This document shows positions 44,865 to 54,599 of a DNA stretch of 64,000 nucleotides, piece after piece. Numbering within the stretch: the first letter of the stretch is position 1; each line of letters opens with the position of its first letter. The position numbers and the translations under genes were made by a program. The stretch covers positions 1 through 64,000 of the forward strand of contig NZ_JACCBZ010000010.1 of the NCBI RefSeq assembly GCF_013408825.1, in the 5' to 3' direction. The notes under the pieces are model-generated. The model had not been told where the DNA came from and made no database searches. It saw nothing but the letters and a program-made list of their open reading frames with translations. The stretch is from Mucilaginibacter tundrae. GTDB lineage: Bacteria > Bacteroidota > Bacteroidia > Sphingobacteriales > Sphingobacteriaceae.

Positions 44865-45212
44865 TTAAGCGATCGGGCTACCGATAAAAAGCAAGGTTTT
44901 AGTTTGGGGGATAATAATATGCATTTCCCGCATACCATATTCCCGGTCGAAAGGTTCGCGGACTTTAATGCCGGTTAATTTGTCTTTTATTGTTTCCCAT
45001 AAGCCATCTATATCATCTATCTCAAGATAAAACTCCATCTCGCCAATATCCCCGGCAGGCAGGATATGAATAGTGAGGTTGTCTTTTTCTAAAATGGCAT
45101 AGCTATTCACATTCATTACTGTATTAAAACTTAAAACATCGCTAAAGAATGCCAACGTTTCTTTAATATTAAAGGACGGTATCATCGGGCTAATACGGGT
45201 GGCTTTATACAT
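44865..45212 (-). CDS. VOC family protein (glyoxalase/bleomycin-resistance fold)
   Basis: A 115-residue protein with the VOC pattern: SPMIPSFNIKETLAFFSDVLSF... in short pieces IPSFNIKETLAFFSDVL, LTIHILPAG, EFYLEIDDIDGLWETI and a final IIPQTKTLLFIG. VOC proteins bind metal for isomerase, dioxygenase or antibiotic-binding roles. A full metal set (His/Glu) is only partly visible. It starts 11 bp after the DUF5655 gene. Confidence 0.82.
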   Translation of the reverse strand: MYKATRISPMIPSFNIKETLAFFSDVLSFNTVMNVNSYAILEKDNLTIHILPAGDIGEMEFYLEIDDIDGLWETIKDKLTGIKVREPFDREYGMREMHIIIPQTKTLLFIGSPIA

Positions 45213-45223
45213 AGCAGATTAAT

Positions 45224-45625
45224 TTACAGCAAAATATAAGAATCCTTTATCATCCCAAAAAGTTCCATAGTTAAATCGGTTAACTGCGAAATACGGGTAC
45301 TATTTTCATATTTGCCTGCATGAAAAGTGCTTTTTATAATAATGGGTGATTCTGGTTTCGTTTTAGAATAAAATTTAAGCTCGAGCTGTTTTTGCATCGG
45401 CCTGATTACAAAAAACGTACGCTTATGCACAAATACAATGCAGTTTTTACTGGTACTTATCAGCACATCGTCCCAATCGGCAACCTCGGCTAATATTTTA
45501 TCAAAAACCAATTCCAGTTCAGCCGGGCGGCCTTCAAACAAACTGTCCACACTTACTTTAATACAATAATGGGTTGCATTAATATGCTTAAGTTCACGTT
45601 CACATTTGGGGCATATCCAGCTCAT
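45224..45625 (-). CDS. DUF5655 protein with N-terminal Cys motif
   Basis: A 133-residue protein. It begins MSWICPKCERELKHINATHYC, a possible zinc knuckle (CPKC...HYC), followed by the DUF5655 fold (FEGRPAELELVFDKIL, IVFVHKRTFFVIRPMQK, LELKFYS). DUF5655 is often found in transport-associated or DNA-binding contexts; function unknown. It lies 20 bp after the deacetylase gene. Confidence 0.72.
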   Translation of the reverse strand: MSWICPKCERELKHINATHYCIKVSVDSLFEGRPAELELVFDKILAEVADWDDVLISTSKNCIVFVHKRTFFVIRPMQKQLELKFYSKTKPESPIIIKSTFHAGKYENSTRISQLTDLTMELFGMIKDSYILL

Positions 45626-45645
45626 AAGCTAATATACTAATTTGT

Positions 45646-46662
45646 TTATTTTTTCTTGGGATCGGCTATAGTGTCCGGGGTTTCAAACTCATCATCAACA
45701 CTCTGTCGTAAATCATATAGCAACCATTGTTTCTTGGCTACCTCTGGCGCTTTTTGTTTTAGCAGGGCGATAAAATCATTCACACCAACCGGTTCATTGC
45801 CATTACCGTGTATCAGCACGATACTGCCGGCTTGAGGCGCTTGTCCTTTAGCCAGCCAGGCATCAGTGCCTATCGGGATCAACCCAAAATCAGTTATGCG
45901 ATATACCAACTGTTGGTCAGATACCAATCCCGGGAACCGGAAAAACACCGACGGCAACAATCCATTTTTCAGCATGGCTTTTTCGGTTTCCAGTACTTCG
46001 TAATTAATATCGGTGCCGGGTTCTAGTAAAAAGTTTTCTTTCAGTGGTGCTTTTAAGCTTACGCGATGGTTGAAAGAGTGGTTTATCCATGTAACATAAA
46101 TCTCATGATTAGCCTGCAATTGTTTAAGCCATTGCAGATCCTCCTGATGGTCACGTATCCATATACCGGTGATGGATAGCGCTATAGGCACGGGCGTTTC
46201 CACCTTTTTAAATTCGGCGATGATATCGGTAAATATCCTACGGTCAAGCGGTTTGTGCGATGGGCAAAGATCTGCCGTAAGGCTGATACCTGTTTCTTTA
46301 GGCATCCCCGTTTCAATACCGGCATCCTGTATCATCACAGATGCTTTCTCAGCTTTTTTCAATGCATCCTGGTAAGGTGAGTTACCGAAGAAGGTTCTCG
46401 CTTGCCCGATAGTCATTTGTTTGATCTGGTAAAAGTTGCTTTCATCAACCTTAGTGTCCAAAGTTTGCGGGTTTACCAGCAACAGATAGTGCTTGCCATA
46501 ATTATCAAAGCGGCGTAATATCATCCACTCCTGCGGAAAGTGCCGGGCGTAACCATAAAACACTTCGTAGTTTTCTATTTTAGTATAGTTGGCCTGCGCG
46601 TTAACACGGCTATAGGAACTTATTAATAATACGAGTGATAAAAGGAATAATATTTTTTTCAT
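45646..46662 (-). CDS. Polysaccharide deacetylase family protein (NodB-like)
   Basis: A 338-residue protein with a signal peptide (1-22, ending NAQA). The NodB homology region has SLTADLCPSHKP (catalytic Asp in TADLC) and the metal motif NHSFNHR (H-x(3)-H), followed by FRFPGLVSDQQL. It should remove acetyl groups from a glycan in the periplasm. It opens a leftward run with DUF5655, VOC and the regulatory-like protein. Confidence 0.82.
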   Translation of the reverse strand: MKKILFLLSLVLLISSYSRVNAQANYTKIENYEVFYGYARHFPQEWMILRRFDNYGKHYLLLVNPQTLDTKVDESNFYQIKQMTIGQARTFFGNSPYQDALKKAEKASVMIQDAGIETGMPKETGISLTADLCPSHKPLDRRIFTDIIAEFKKVETPVPIALSITGIWIRDHQEDLQWLKQLQANHEIYVTWINHSFNHRVSLKAPLKENFLLEPGTDINYEVLETEKAMLKNGLLPSVFFRFPGLVSDQQLVYRITDFGLIPIGTDAWLAKGQAPQAGSIVLIHGNGNEPVGVNDFIALLKQKAPEVAKKQWLLYDLRQSVDDEFETPDTIADPKKK

Positions 46663-46732
46663 ACTTGACTGTAAATAAAATCAATTATAAAAATGTTTTA
46701 GATGTTTTAAAGTATTAATGATATTTACCCCG

Positions 46733-46748
46733 GTAAATGTATACATAA
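46733..46748. promoter_or_regulatory. Inverted repeat just before pdxJ
   Basis: ATTTACC (46733-46739) and GGTAAAT (46742-46748) with a CC spacer form a perfect 7-bp inverted repeat 3 bp before the pdxJ ATG. It could be an operator or a structure over the start codon. Lone site, weak evidence. Confidence 0.3.
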
Positions 46749-46751
46749 GCT

Positions 46752-47474
46752 ATGACCCGATTATCCGTCAATATAAATAAAATTGCTACCCTGCGTAACT
46801 CGCGCGGCGGCAATAACCCCAATTTAGTGCAGGTGGCCAAAGACTGCGAAAGATTTGGCGCACAAGGCATCACTATTCACCCCCGCCCCGACGAAAGGCA
46901 TATCCGTTACCAGGACGTTTTCGACTTAAAAAAAGTAGTAACCACTGAGTTTAACATTGAAGGAAATTGCCAGGAACAAAAATTTATCGACCTGGTATTA
47001 GCCAACAAACCCGAACAGGTTACGCTGGTGCCCGATATTTTAGGACAGATCACCTCCAATCATGGCTGGGATACCATCGCTAACCAGGATTATTTAAAAT
47101 ACATCATTGCGACATTTAAGTCGGCGGGCATAAGGGTATCCATTTTTGTTGACCCGGTGCCCGAAATGGTTGCCGCCGCGGCCACAACCGGCACCGACCG
47201 CATTGAATTGTATACCGAAGGTTACGCAACCAACTTCCCCAAGGGCAAAGAAGAAGCGATAGCCCCTTATGTTGAAGCCGCTAAAGTTGCCCAGCAGTAC
47301 GGCCTCGGCATTAATGCCGGGCATGACCTCGATCTGCACAACCTTAAATATTTTGCGGATAATATACCAGGCTTGCAGGAAGTAAGCATAGGCCATGCTT
47401 TAATTAGCGATGCTTTATACTATGGGTTAGAGAATACGATACAAATGTATTTGAGGGCTTGCACAGGTAAATAA
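46752..47474 (+). CDS. pdxJ: Pyridoxine 5'-phosphate synthase
   Basis: A 240-residue TIM barrel that joins 1-deoxyxylulose 5-phosphate with 3-amino-2-oxopropyl phosphate in vitamin B6 synthesis. It begins [17 protein letters not shown], with [48 protein letters not shown] and [13 protein letters not shown], all standard PdxJ motifs. Full length. Confidence 0.96.
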   Translation: MTRLSVNINKIATLRNSRGGNNPNLVQVAKDCERFGAQGITIHPRPDERHIRYQDVFDLKKVVTTEFNIEGNCQEQKFIDLVLANKPEQVTLVPDILGQITSNHGWDTIANQDYLKYIIATFKSAGIRVSIFVDPVPEMVAAAATTGTDRIELYTEGYATNFPKGKEEAIAPYVEAAKVAQQYGLGINAGHDLDLHNLKYFADNIPGLQEVSIGHALISDALYYGLENTIQMYLRACTGK

Positions 47475-47523
47475 GTTGAGTATATACTAGTTGTAAATCC
47501 ATTGTCAATATATAGTTAGCTAA

Positions 47524-47553
47524 TTGTTACTCATGCGGAAAATTGTACCTTTG
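47524..47553 (+). promoter_or_regulatory. Promoter of gcvP (Bacteroidetes sigma-ABfr type)
   Basis: TTG (47524-47526), a 19-bp spacer and TACCTTTG (47546-47553) match the Bacteroidetes consensus TTTG / TAnnTTTG exactly in the -7 element. The ATG follows 29 bp later. Confidence 0.85.
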
Positions 47554-47582
47554 CGTCAATTTTAATTGCCCGCTATTTCCAC

Positions 47583-50492
47583 ATGAAGTTGAACATCGAT
47601 TACCAGGAGAAATTCCAGTCGCGCCACATAGCCCCAAATCAGGCTGACACCGCTAAAATGCTAAAAACCATCGGCGTTAGTTCGTTGAATGAATTGATCG
47701 ACCAAACTGTTCCCGCGGGAATCAGGTTAAAAAATCCGCTGAATTTGCCTGCGGCAAAAAGTGAGTTCGATTACCTGAACACGCTGAAACAAACGGCATC
47801 AAAAAACAAAGTATTTAAATCATATATCGGTCAGGGTTATTACGATGTGATCGTACCGGGTGTTATACAACGTAACATACTGGAAAACCCTGGATGGTAT
47901 ACTCAATATACCCCATACCAGGCCGAAATTGCGCAGGGTCGTCTACAGGCTTTATTAAACTATCAGACCATGATTTGTGATCTGACAGGAATGGAGATTG
48001 CCAACGCATCGTTATTAGACGAAGGTACCGCTGCCGCCGAAGCGATGTTTATGCAATATAGCTTGCGCAAAAACCAGCAGGCTAATGTGTTCTTCGTTTC
48101 GCAGGAGCTGTTCCCGCAAACTATTGATATTTTAAAAACACGTTCTGAGCCTTATGGCATCGAACTGCAAATAGGTGACCACAACACGGTTGAACTAACC
48201 GAAAAAATGTTTGGCGCCATAGTACAATACCCTGCTGGTGAAGGCGAGGTGTATGACTATAAAGATTACGCAGCTAAAGCACACGAAAAAGGCATCAAAC
48301 TAACCGTAGTTGCCGATTTGATGAGCCTGGTATTATTAACTCCTCCGGGTGAGTGGGGTGCCGATATTGTGGTTGGTAACAGCCAGCGTTTTGGTGTTCC
48401 GATGGGTTTCGGCGGGCCACATGCCGCGTTTTTCGCTACTAAGGAAGAGTACAAACGCTCATTGCCGGGTCGTATTATCGGGGTTACTATCGACAGTGCG
48501 GGCGATTATGCTTTGCGTATGGCACTGCAAACCCGCGAGCAGCACATACGCAGGGATAAAGCAACTTCAAATATTTGTACCGCGCAGGCTTTACTGGCTA
48601 TTATGGCTGGCATGTATGCTGTGTATCACGGCCCGCAAGGTTTAAAACTGATAGCCGAAAGAATACATGGTTTAACTGTTTTATTGGCTGATTCGTTAGA
48701 AGAATTGGGTTATGAGCAGTTTAACAAATCATTCTTCGATACCGTTAAGTTTGATTTAGGTGAATTAGCAGGACCATTACATGGCGAGGCAGTTAATAAC
48801 GAAATGAACCTGCACTACAAAGGTTCGGTAGTTACCATATCGCTTGACGAAACAACATCAGTTGAAGATGTTAAAACCATTGTTCGCTTCTTCGCTAAAG
48901 TAAAAGGTAAAACTTTAAACGATGTGAATATTGATGAGTTGAAAGGAAATATTCAAACTGTTATCCCGGCTGAGTTACAGCGCACATCAACTTATTTAAC
49001 CCATAAACTATTCAATTCGCATCACTCAGAACATGAAATGCTGCGTTATATCAAATCATTAGAGGCAAGGGATCTTTCGCTTTGTCACTCCATGATCGCG
49101 TTGGGTTCATGTACCATGAAACTTAATGCTACTACCGAGATGGTTCCGGTTACCTGGGCGGAGTTCAGCAAGATGCATCCCTTCGCACCGGCCGACCAAA
49201 CAGGTGGCTACATGCAGTTATTTGATGAACTGAATAAATGGTTGAGCGAAATCACTGGCTTTGCCGCTATGAGCTTGCAGCCAAACTCCGGCGCGCAAGG
49301 CGAATATGCTGGCCTAATGGTGATCCGAGCCTACCATGAAGATAGGGGTGACCGTCATCGTAATATCGCTTTAATACCATCATCAGCACATGGCACCAAC
49401 CCGGCATCGGGCGCTATGGCAGGGATGAAGATCGTGGTGGTTAAATGCGATGACAATGGAAACATTGATGTTGCCGACCTGAAAGCTAAAGCCGAGCAGC
49501 ACAAAAACGACCTATCGTGCTTAATGGTCACTTACCCATCAACACATGGTGTATTTGAGGAATCTATTATCGAGATCTGCGAGATCATACACCAAAATGG
49601 CGGACAGGTTTACATGGATGGCGCTAACATGAACGCGCAGGTTGGCCTTACAAGCCCGGCTAACATTGGCGCTGACGTTTGTCACCTGAATTTACATAAA
49701 ACATTCTGTATCCCTCACGGTGGCGGCGGCCCGGGCATGGGCCCAATCGGTGTGGCCAAGCACCTGGTTCCATTTTTACCGGGGCATGCTGTTGTTGATA
49801 TCGATAAAGGAAAATCCATCCACGCGGTATCATCCGCGCCATGGGGTTCAGCATCTATATTAATTATCTCACACGCTTATATCGCCATGATGGGCGGTGA
49901 TGGTTTAACCAATGCTACCCGTTACGCTATATTGAACGCGAACTATATTAAAGCACGCTTACATCACCATTACCCGGTATTGTATACCGGCGCACATGGC
50001 CGTTGCGCGCACGAAATGATATTGGATTGCCGTGCGTTTAAAAACTTCGGTATAGAGGTTACGGATATTGCCAAACGTTTAATGGATTATGGTTTCCACG
50101 CGCCAACGGTGTCGTTCCCGGTTGCGGGTACGGTTATGGTTGAGCCAACAGAATCAGAACCTAAACATGAGCTTGACCGTTTTTGTGACGCGATGATCGC
50201 CATCCGCCATGAGATTGACGATGTAGAGAAAGGTTTATCCGACAAAGTAAACAACCCACTTAAAAATTCACCACACACTGCCGCTGTGATCACCGCAAAC
50301 GAATGGGAACATCCCTATACCCGCCAAAAAGCAGCCTTCCCGCTGCCTTACGTGGTGGAGTATAAATTCTGGCCATCAGTAGGTCGCGTGAATGACACTT
50401 ATGGCGACAGGACACTAATCTGCTCTTGCCCGCCGCTAAGCGACTACGAGTTTGAAGAAAGTGAAGTAACCACCCCGGAATACGGGACATGA
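47583..50492 (+). CDS. gcvP: Glycine dehydrogenase (decarboxylating), P-protein
   Basis: A 969-residue fused P-protein of the glycine cleavage system, which decarboxylates glycine and passes the aminomethyl group to lipoyl-H protein. The N half has [20 protein letters not shown] and [17 protein letters not shown]; the C half has the PLP lysine region [19 protein letters not shown]. Length is that of the single-chain form. It has its own promoter and terminator; gcvH and gcvT are not in this window. Confidence 0.97.
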   Translation: MKLNIDYQEKFQSRHIAPNQADTAKMLKTIGVSSLNELIDQTVPAGIRLKNPLNLPAAKSEFDYLNTLKQTASKNKVFKSYIGQGYYDVIVPGVIQRNILENPGWYTQYTPYQAEIAQGRLQALLNYQTMICDLTGMEIANASLLDEGTAAAEAMFMQYSLRKNQQANVFFVSQELFPQTIDILKTRSEPYGIELQIGDHNTVELTEKMFGAIVQYPAGEGEVYDYKDYAAKAHEKGIKLTVVADLMSLVLLTPPGEWGADIVVGNSQRFGVPMGFGGPHAAFFATKEEYKRSLPGRIIGVTIDSAGDYALRMALQTREQHIRRDKATSNICTAQALLAIMAGMYAVYHGPQGLKLIAERIHGLTVLLADSLEELGYEQFNKSFFDTVKFDLGELAGPLHGEAVNNEMNLHYKGSVVTISLDETTSVEDVKTIVRFFAKVKGKTLNDVNIDELKGNIQTVIPAELQRTSTYLTHKLFNSHHSEHEMLRYIKSLEARDLSLCHSMIALGSCTMKLNATTEMVPVTWAEFSKMHPFAPADQTGGYMQLFDELNKWLSEITGFAAMSLQPNSGAQGEYAGLMVIRAYHEDRGDRHRNIALIPSSAHGTNPASGAMAGMKIVVVKCDDNGNIDVADLKAKAEQHKNDLSCLMVTYPSTHGVFEESIIEICEIIHQNGGQVYMDGANMNAQVGLTSPANIGADVCHLNLHKTFCIPHGGGGPGMGPIGVAKHLVPFLPGHAVVDIDKGKSIHAVSSAPWGSASILIISHAYIAMMGGDGLTNATRYAILNANYIKARLHHHYPVLYTGAHGRCAHEMILDCRAFKNFGIEVTDIAKRLMDYGFHAPTVSFPVAGTVMVEPTESEPKHELDRFCDAMIAIRHEIDDVEKGLSDKVNNPLKNSPHTAAVITANEWEHPYTRQKAAFPLPYVVEYKFWPSVGRVNDTYGDRTLICSCPPLSDYEFEESEVTTPEYGT

Positions 50493-50509
50493 AAAAATAA
50501 TTATAAATC

Positions 50510-50533
50510 AAGGCTCCGTTAGGGGCCTTTTTT
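50510..50533 (+). terminator. Terminator of gcvP
   Basis: AAGGCTCC (50510-50517) pairs with GGGGCCTT (50522-50529) with one T-G wobble and loop GTTA, followed by T run, 18 bp after the gcvP stop. Confidence 0.8.
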
Positions 50534-50542
50534 ATTTACCAA

Positions 50543-50737
50543 GTTGAATCTGCACGCAACGAAATAGGGATAACCGTGCCCTCTTGGAAATCAATAGAAT
50601 CTATAAAAAACTGGAAAGCGAATACTAAACATTTAATAGCCCAACGGTATAGCCAGGAAGAATGGTATAAACATTACAAAGTAAGAATTTGCAAGGTTGA
50701 ACATGATTATGAATTTAAAAGTATTGTTAATTGCTAA
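50543..50737 (+). pseudogene. Antibiotic-biosynthesis-monooxygenase-like protein, 3' fragment
   Basis: Codons 50543 to TAA 50735-50737 read VESARNEIGITVPSWKSIES, then IKNWKANTKHLIAQ and EEWYKHYKVRICKVEHDYEF. This fits the C-terminal half of ABM-family (YgiN/HmoB-like) proteins. There is no start codon and it begins right behind the gcvP terminator, so the 5' half is gone. The rest of 50493-50857 shows nothing else. Confidence 0.6.
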
Positions 50738-50857
50738 ATAGAATATTTATAGTTAAATTTATTTTGTCAATTAAAAAACAATAACCTAAAATTACAACTT
50801 ATAGGAATATAACTTTTTAATTTGCTGCTCCGTATAAGGAATACGAATATAAAACTC

Positions 50858-51277
50858 ATGAACAATAATAATCAGGCCGTAAGTATTTTGTTGGTTGATG
50901 ATGATGAGATAAACAACTTCATATCCATTAAGCTAATAAAAAAAGCGCTGCTAACCACTGAAATTATGGCTTGCCTTAATGGAAAGTTTGCTATAGACCA
51001 GTTGGTTGAGATACAGCGTAAAGATCCGAACAAACTGCCTGACTATATTTTACTGGATATTAACATGCCGATCATGAACGGCTGGGAATTTTTAGACGAA
51101 TACAAACGCCTGAATATCGACCCATTGGGTAAAAGCAAGATCTTTATCATTTCATCATCAGTATTTAGCAACGACATCAATAAAGCAAGATCATACCCGC
51201 TTGTACATAGCTTTATCTCGAAACCATTAAGTGTGGAAAAGATAAAAGAAATGTTTGAGGCCGATAAAGCTCTTTAA
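50858..51277 (+). CDS. Single-domain response regulator
   Basis: A 139-residue receiver from ATG at 50858 (an in-frame TTG at 50822 is unlikely). Acidic LLVDDDEINN, phosphoacceptor D67 in YILLDINMP, FIISSSVF and HSFISKPLS (Lys) are all present. No output domain. It resembles the receiver of the protein at 23391-24362 in the NMP-x-x-x-GWEFL segment. The cognate kinase is not nearby. Its stop overlaps the convergent MBL gene by 4 bp. Confidence 0.9.
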   Translation: MNNNNQAVSILLVDDDEINNFISIKLIKKALLTTEIMACLNGKFAIDQLVEIQRKDPNKLPDYILLDINMPIMNGWEFLDEYKRLNIDPLGKSKIFIISSSVFSNDINKARSYPLVHSFISKPLSVEKIKEMFEADKAL

Positions 51278-52044
51278 GCCTGTGCTACTGTAAAATGCTC
51301 ATCGGAATAACTAACCTTCCCCTCGGTTATTGATTTAGCATGATAGAATAAGCAAGTCCAGTTTTCAGCAGCGGCAATTTTACCATAATCTTCACGTAGC
51401 TGCATCGCTTTGCGGCCATCGTAATCGTATTTGGCTATAAATTTTCTGATCAATTGTTCAGGCTCTGGCAATTCATCTCCACCAAAAAAACACTTTTGTC
51501 CGTTTTCCTCTATCCAAAAAACCTGGTGAAAAGGGCAATGTCCGCCCGAATGTTCGTACCTGATGCCGGGCTGCAATTCGCCGGAACCATCTACAAACTT
51601 AATATCAATCTTATTTTCTAACGCCTCGAAAATCGCCTTGTGGTACGATGAAGTTTTGCCGTTAATGGCCGTTTCCCATTCGTTTTTTTGAATTACGTGG
51701 GTTGCATGCGAGAAGCTTGGTTCTAGTTTGCCGCCGCGCTCAACCACCAATCCGCCCGAGTGATCATAATGCAAATGCGACATGAGTACCTTTGTCACAT
51801 CCTCCGGATCAAAGCCAGCATTGCGAATATGCTGATGCAAAAAAAGTTCATCGCGGGTATCTTTAAAGCCCAACCCGGTATCCAGCAAAAGCAGGTCGGA
51901 GTTGGTTTTTACAAGAAAAGGGTTTACATGGATGAATAAAGAGGCCGGGCGGTCCTTCGGGTTATCCGTTTGAGGATCAAAGGGAATAAATTTTTTTGAT
52001 GCATCAACTGAATATGAGCCCTCACCTAACGAAAAAATCTCCAT
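51274..52044 (-). CDS. MBL-fold metallo-hydrolase
   Basis: A 256-residue metallo-beta-lactamase fold enzyme. LLLDTGLGF precedes the metal motif MSHLHYDHSGG (HxHxDH), and RYEHSGGHCPFHQVFWI, FFGGDELPE give further ligands. The fold covers lactonases, glyoxalases and other hydrolases; the substrate is not clear. It converges with the response regulator and is divergent from recJ with a 38-bp gap. Confidence 0.87.
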   Translation of the reverse strand: MEIFSLGEGSYSVDASKKFIPFDPQTDNPKDRPASLFIHVNPFLVKTNSDLLLLDTGLGFKDTRDELFLHQHIRNAGFDPEDVTKVLMSHLHYDHSGGLVVERGGKLEPSFSHATHVIQKNEWETAINGKTSSYHKAIFEALENKIDIKFVDGSGELQPGIRYEHSGGHCPFHQVFWIEENGQKCFFGGDELPEPEQLIRKFIAKYDYDGRKAMQLREDYGKIAAAENWTCLFYHAKSITEGKVSYSDEHFTVAQA

Positions 52045-52082
52045 CTTTTTGTTTTATATTTACTGGTCTAAGCAACAAAGAT

Positions 52083-53786
52083 ATGCAAAAACGGTGGTCG
52101 ATAAAGGAGAATGCAGACGAGGAAACCATAAACCAGTTGGCCGCTGCATTAACTATTGACCCAGTTTTAAGCAAATTACTGGTACAGCGGGGCATTGATA
52201 ACTTTGATGATGCCCGCTATTTCTTCCGGCCCGACCATAGGCACCTGCATGATCCATTCCTGATGAAGGATATGGAGAAAGCTATCGATCGTATCGAAGA
52301 GGCATTAAAAGCGAATGAAAAAGTAATGATCTATGGCGATTATGACGTAGATGGTACCACTTCGGTTGCTGTGGTTTATGGCTTTTTTAAGAAATACCAT
52401 CGCTATTTGGAATACTATATTCCGGACAGATATAAAGAAGGTTACGGTATATCCACCCAAGGCGTTGATTATGCGGCAGAGCATGGCTATACGCTAATCA
52501 TCGCGCTGGATTGCGGGATCAAATCGGTTGATAAGATCGCTTACGCGAATGAAAAAGGAATAGATTTTATCATTTGCGATCACCATACGCCCGGTGATAC
52601 CATCCCCGATGCCATTGCAGTACTCGACCCAAAACGCCTGGATTGTGAATATCCTTATAAAGAATTATCGGGCTGCGGTATTGGCTTTAAGCTGATACAG
52701 GCATTCGCCGAGAAGAATAATATCCCTTTTGAAGAAGTCACCCGTTTTTTTGATTTGGTTGCGATAAGCATAGCCTGCGATATTGTACACATTACCGGCG
52801 AAAACCGGGTGCTGGCTTATTATGGCTTGCATAAAATAAATAATAACCCCTGCATTGGTGTAAAAACACTGATGGAAGTGGCCGGTAAAACCACAAACTA
52901 TACCATATCCGATATTGTTTTTCTATTAGGCCCGCGCATCAATGCCGCAGGTAGGATTGATGATGCCAAGCATTCGGTTGAGTTATTAAGCGCCTGTAGT
53001 GAGGAACACGCCAAAGAAAAAAGCGATCTGATCAATATCAAAAATTCTGAACGTAAGGGGCATGACCTTTCTATTACCGATGAAGCGTTAGCTATGATAG
53101 ATAGCGACGAAGTTCTTATTGGCAGAAAATCTACAGTGGTGTTTAATGAGAACTGGCATAAAGGCGTTATTGGTATTGTAGCATCGCGTTTAACCGAAAA
53201 ATATTACCGCCCTACCGTAGTGCTTACCCGGTCGAACGGGCATGTTGCAGGCTCTGCGCGCTCTGTTTTGGGTTATGATTTGTACGAAGCCCTCTGTGGT
53301 TGTAGTGAGCTGCTTACCCAGTTCGGCGGGCACAAATATGCCGCCGGTTTAACCATGCCGCCCGAAAACGTAGCCGCTTTTATTGATAAGTTTGAGGAAG
53401 TGGTAAGCGCCAGCATTACCGATGAACAATTGATACAACAAATAGCCATTGATGCCGAGATCGAACTAAAGCAGATACAGGCTAAGTTTTTCAGGGTGTT
53501 GAACCAGTTCGCGCCGTTTGGGCCGGAGAACATGTCGCCGGTTTTCATTAGTAAAAATGTGTATGTTAGCGGTTACCCAACATTGGTGGGCGAAAAGCAT
53601 TTAAAAATGACGGTAGTACAGGATTGCTCGCAACTGTTTGACTGTATTGCATTTAGCCACGGTGAGTATCTGGATAAAATAAAAAAAGACAAACCTTTTG
53701 ATATTTGTTACACTATCGAGGAAAATATTTGGCGCGATAAGCGTTCTATACAATTAAATGTAAAAGGAATACGAGTTAGTGATTAG
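52083..53786 (+). CDS. recJ: Single-stranded-DNA-specific exonuclease RecJ
   Basis: About 567 residues from ATG at 52083; the frame is open upstream but overlaps the divergent MBL gene. RecJ degrades single strands 5' to 3' in recombination and mismatch repair. Motifs: VMIYGDYDVDGTTS (DHH motif I), DCGIKS, ICDHHTPGD (DHH), LGPRINAAGRIDDA, and the DHHA1 region with ARSVLGYDLYEAL and GGHKYAAG. Full length for the family. Confidence 0.96.
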   Translation: MQKRWSIKENADEETINQLAAALTIDPVLSKLLVQRGIDNFDDARYFFRPDHRHLHDPFLMKDMEKAIDRIEEALKANEKVMIYGDYDVDGTTSVAVVYGFFKKYHRYLEYYIPDRYKEGYGISTQGVDYAAEHGYTLIIALDCGIKSVDKIAYANEKGIDFIICDHHTPGDTIPDAIAVLDPKRLDCEYPYKELSGCGIGFKLIQAFAEKNNIPFEEVTRFFDLVAISIACDIVHITGENRVLAYYGLHKINNNPCIGVKTLMEVAGKTTNYTISDIVFLLGPRINAAGRIDDAKHSVELLSACSEEHAKEKSDLINIKNSERKGHDLSITDEALAMIDSDEVLIGRKSTVVFNENWHKGVIGIVASRLTEKYYRPTVVLTRSNGHVAGSARSVLGYDLYEALCGCSELLTQFGGHKYAAGLTMPPENVAAFIDKFEEVVSASITDEQLIQQIAIDAEIELKQIQAKFFRVLNQFAPFGPENMSPVFISKNVYVSGYPTLVGEKHLKMTVVQDCSQLFDCIAFSHGEYLDKIKKDKPFDICYTIEENIWRDKRSIQLNVKGIRVSD

Positions 53787-53852
53787 AGATCGGAGGTTAG
53801 CGATTAGTAATAATTGGTATAATCGACGACTTTAATCTGTGAAATCATCAAT

Positions 53853-54593
53853 ATGAACCTAAGAGCAGATAACTTACTAAAAAAATACAAACAGCGTACA
53901 GTTGTAAACGATGTGTCCTTCAATGTGTCGCAGGGCGAAATCGTGGGATTGCTTGGGCCGAATGGCGCGGGTAAAACAACATCGTTTTACATGATCGTGG
54001 GTTTAATAAAGCCTAACGAAGGCAAGATATTTTTGGATGACAAGGATATCACGACCGATCCCATGTACCGCCGTGCAAAAAAGGGCATTGGTTATTTAGC
54101 CCAGGAAGCATCGGTATTCAGGAAGCTGACTGTTGAAGATAATATAAAAGCGGTGCTGGAAATGGGTGATATGACCCGCGAACGCCAAAAAGAGAAATTA
54201 GAGGAATTGATAGACGAATTCAGCTTACATAAGGTAAGAAGAAATCGTGGTGATTTGCTTTCCGGTGGTGAACGCCGCCGTACCGAAATTGCCCGTGCCC
54301 TTGCTGCCGAGCCTAATTTTATTTTGCTGGACGAACCATTCGCGGGTGTTGACCCGATTGCGGTGGAAGAGATACAGGCCATGGTTGCCAAACTCAAACA
54401 CCGTAACATCGGTATCTTAATCACCGATCACAATGTGCAAGAAACATTATCGATCACCGACAGGGCTTATTTGCTGTTTGAGGGAAAGATATTGGAATCG
54501 GGCGTCCCTGAGGTGCTTGCCGCCAATGAAATGGTGCGTAAAGTTTACCTGGGCGCCAACTTCGTGCTGAAAAGAAAAACTTTCGCCCAATAA
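53853..54593 (+). CDS. lptB: LPS export ABC transporter ATP-binding protein
   Basis: A 246-residue ATPase of the LptB2FG lipopolysaccharide export machine. Walker [12 protein letters not shown]-loop YLAQEASVF, signature [17 protein letters not shown], Walker [14 protein letters not shown] and H-loop ITDHNV match LptB, including the typical [17 protein letters not shown]3 gene follows after 6 bp. Confidence 0.95.
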   Translation: MNLRADNLLKKYKQRTVVNDVSFNVSQGEIVGLLGPNGAGKTTSFYMIVGLIKPNEGKIFLDDKDITTDPMYRRAKKGIGYLAQEASVFRKLTVEDNIKAVLEMGDMTRERQKEKLEELIDEFSLHKVRRNRGDLLSGGERRRTEIARALAAEPNFILLDEPFAGVDPIAVEEIQAMVAKLKHRNIGILITDHNVQETLSITDRAYLLFEGKILESGVPEVLAANEMVRKVYLGANFVLKRKTFAQ

Positions 54594-54599
54594 AAACCT

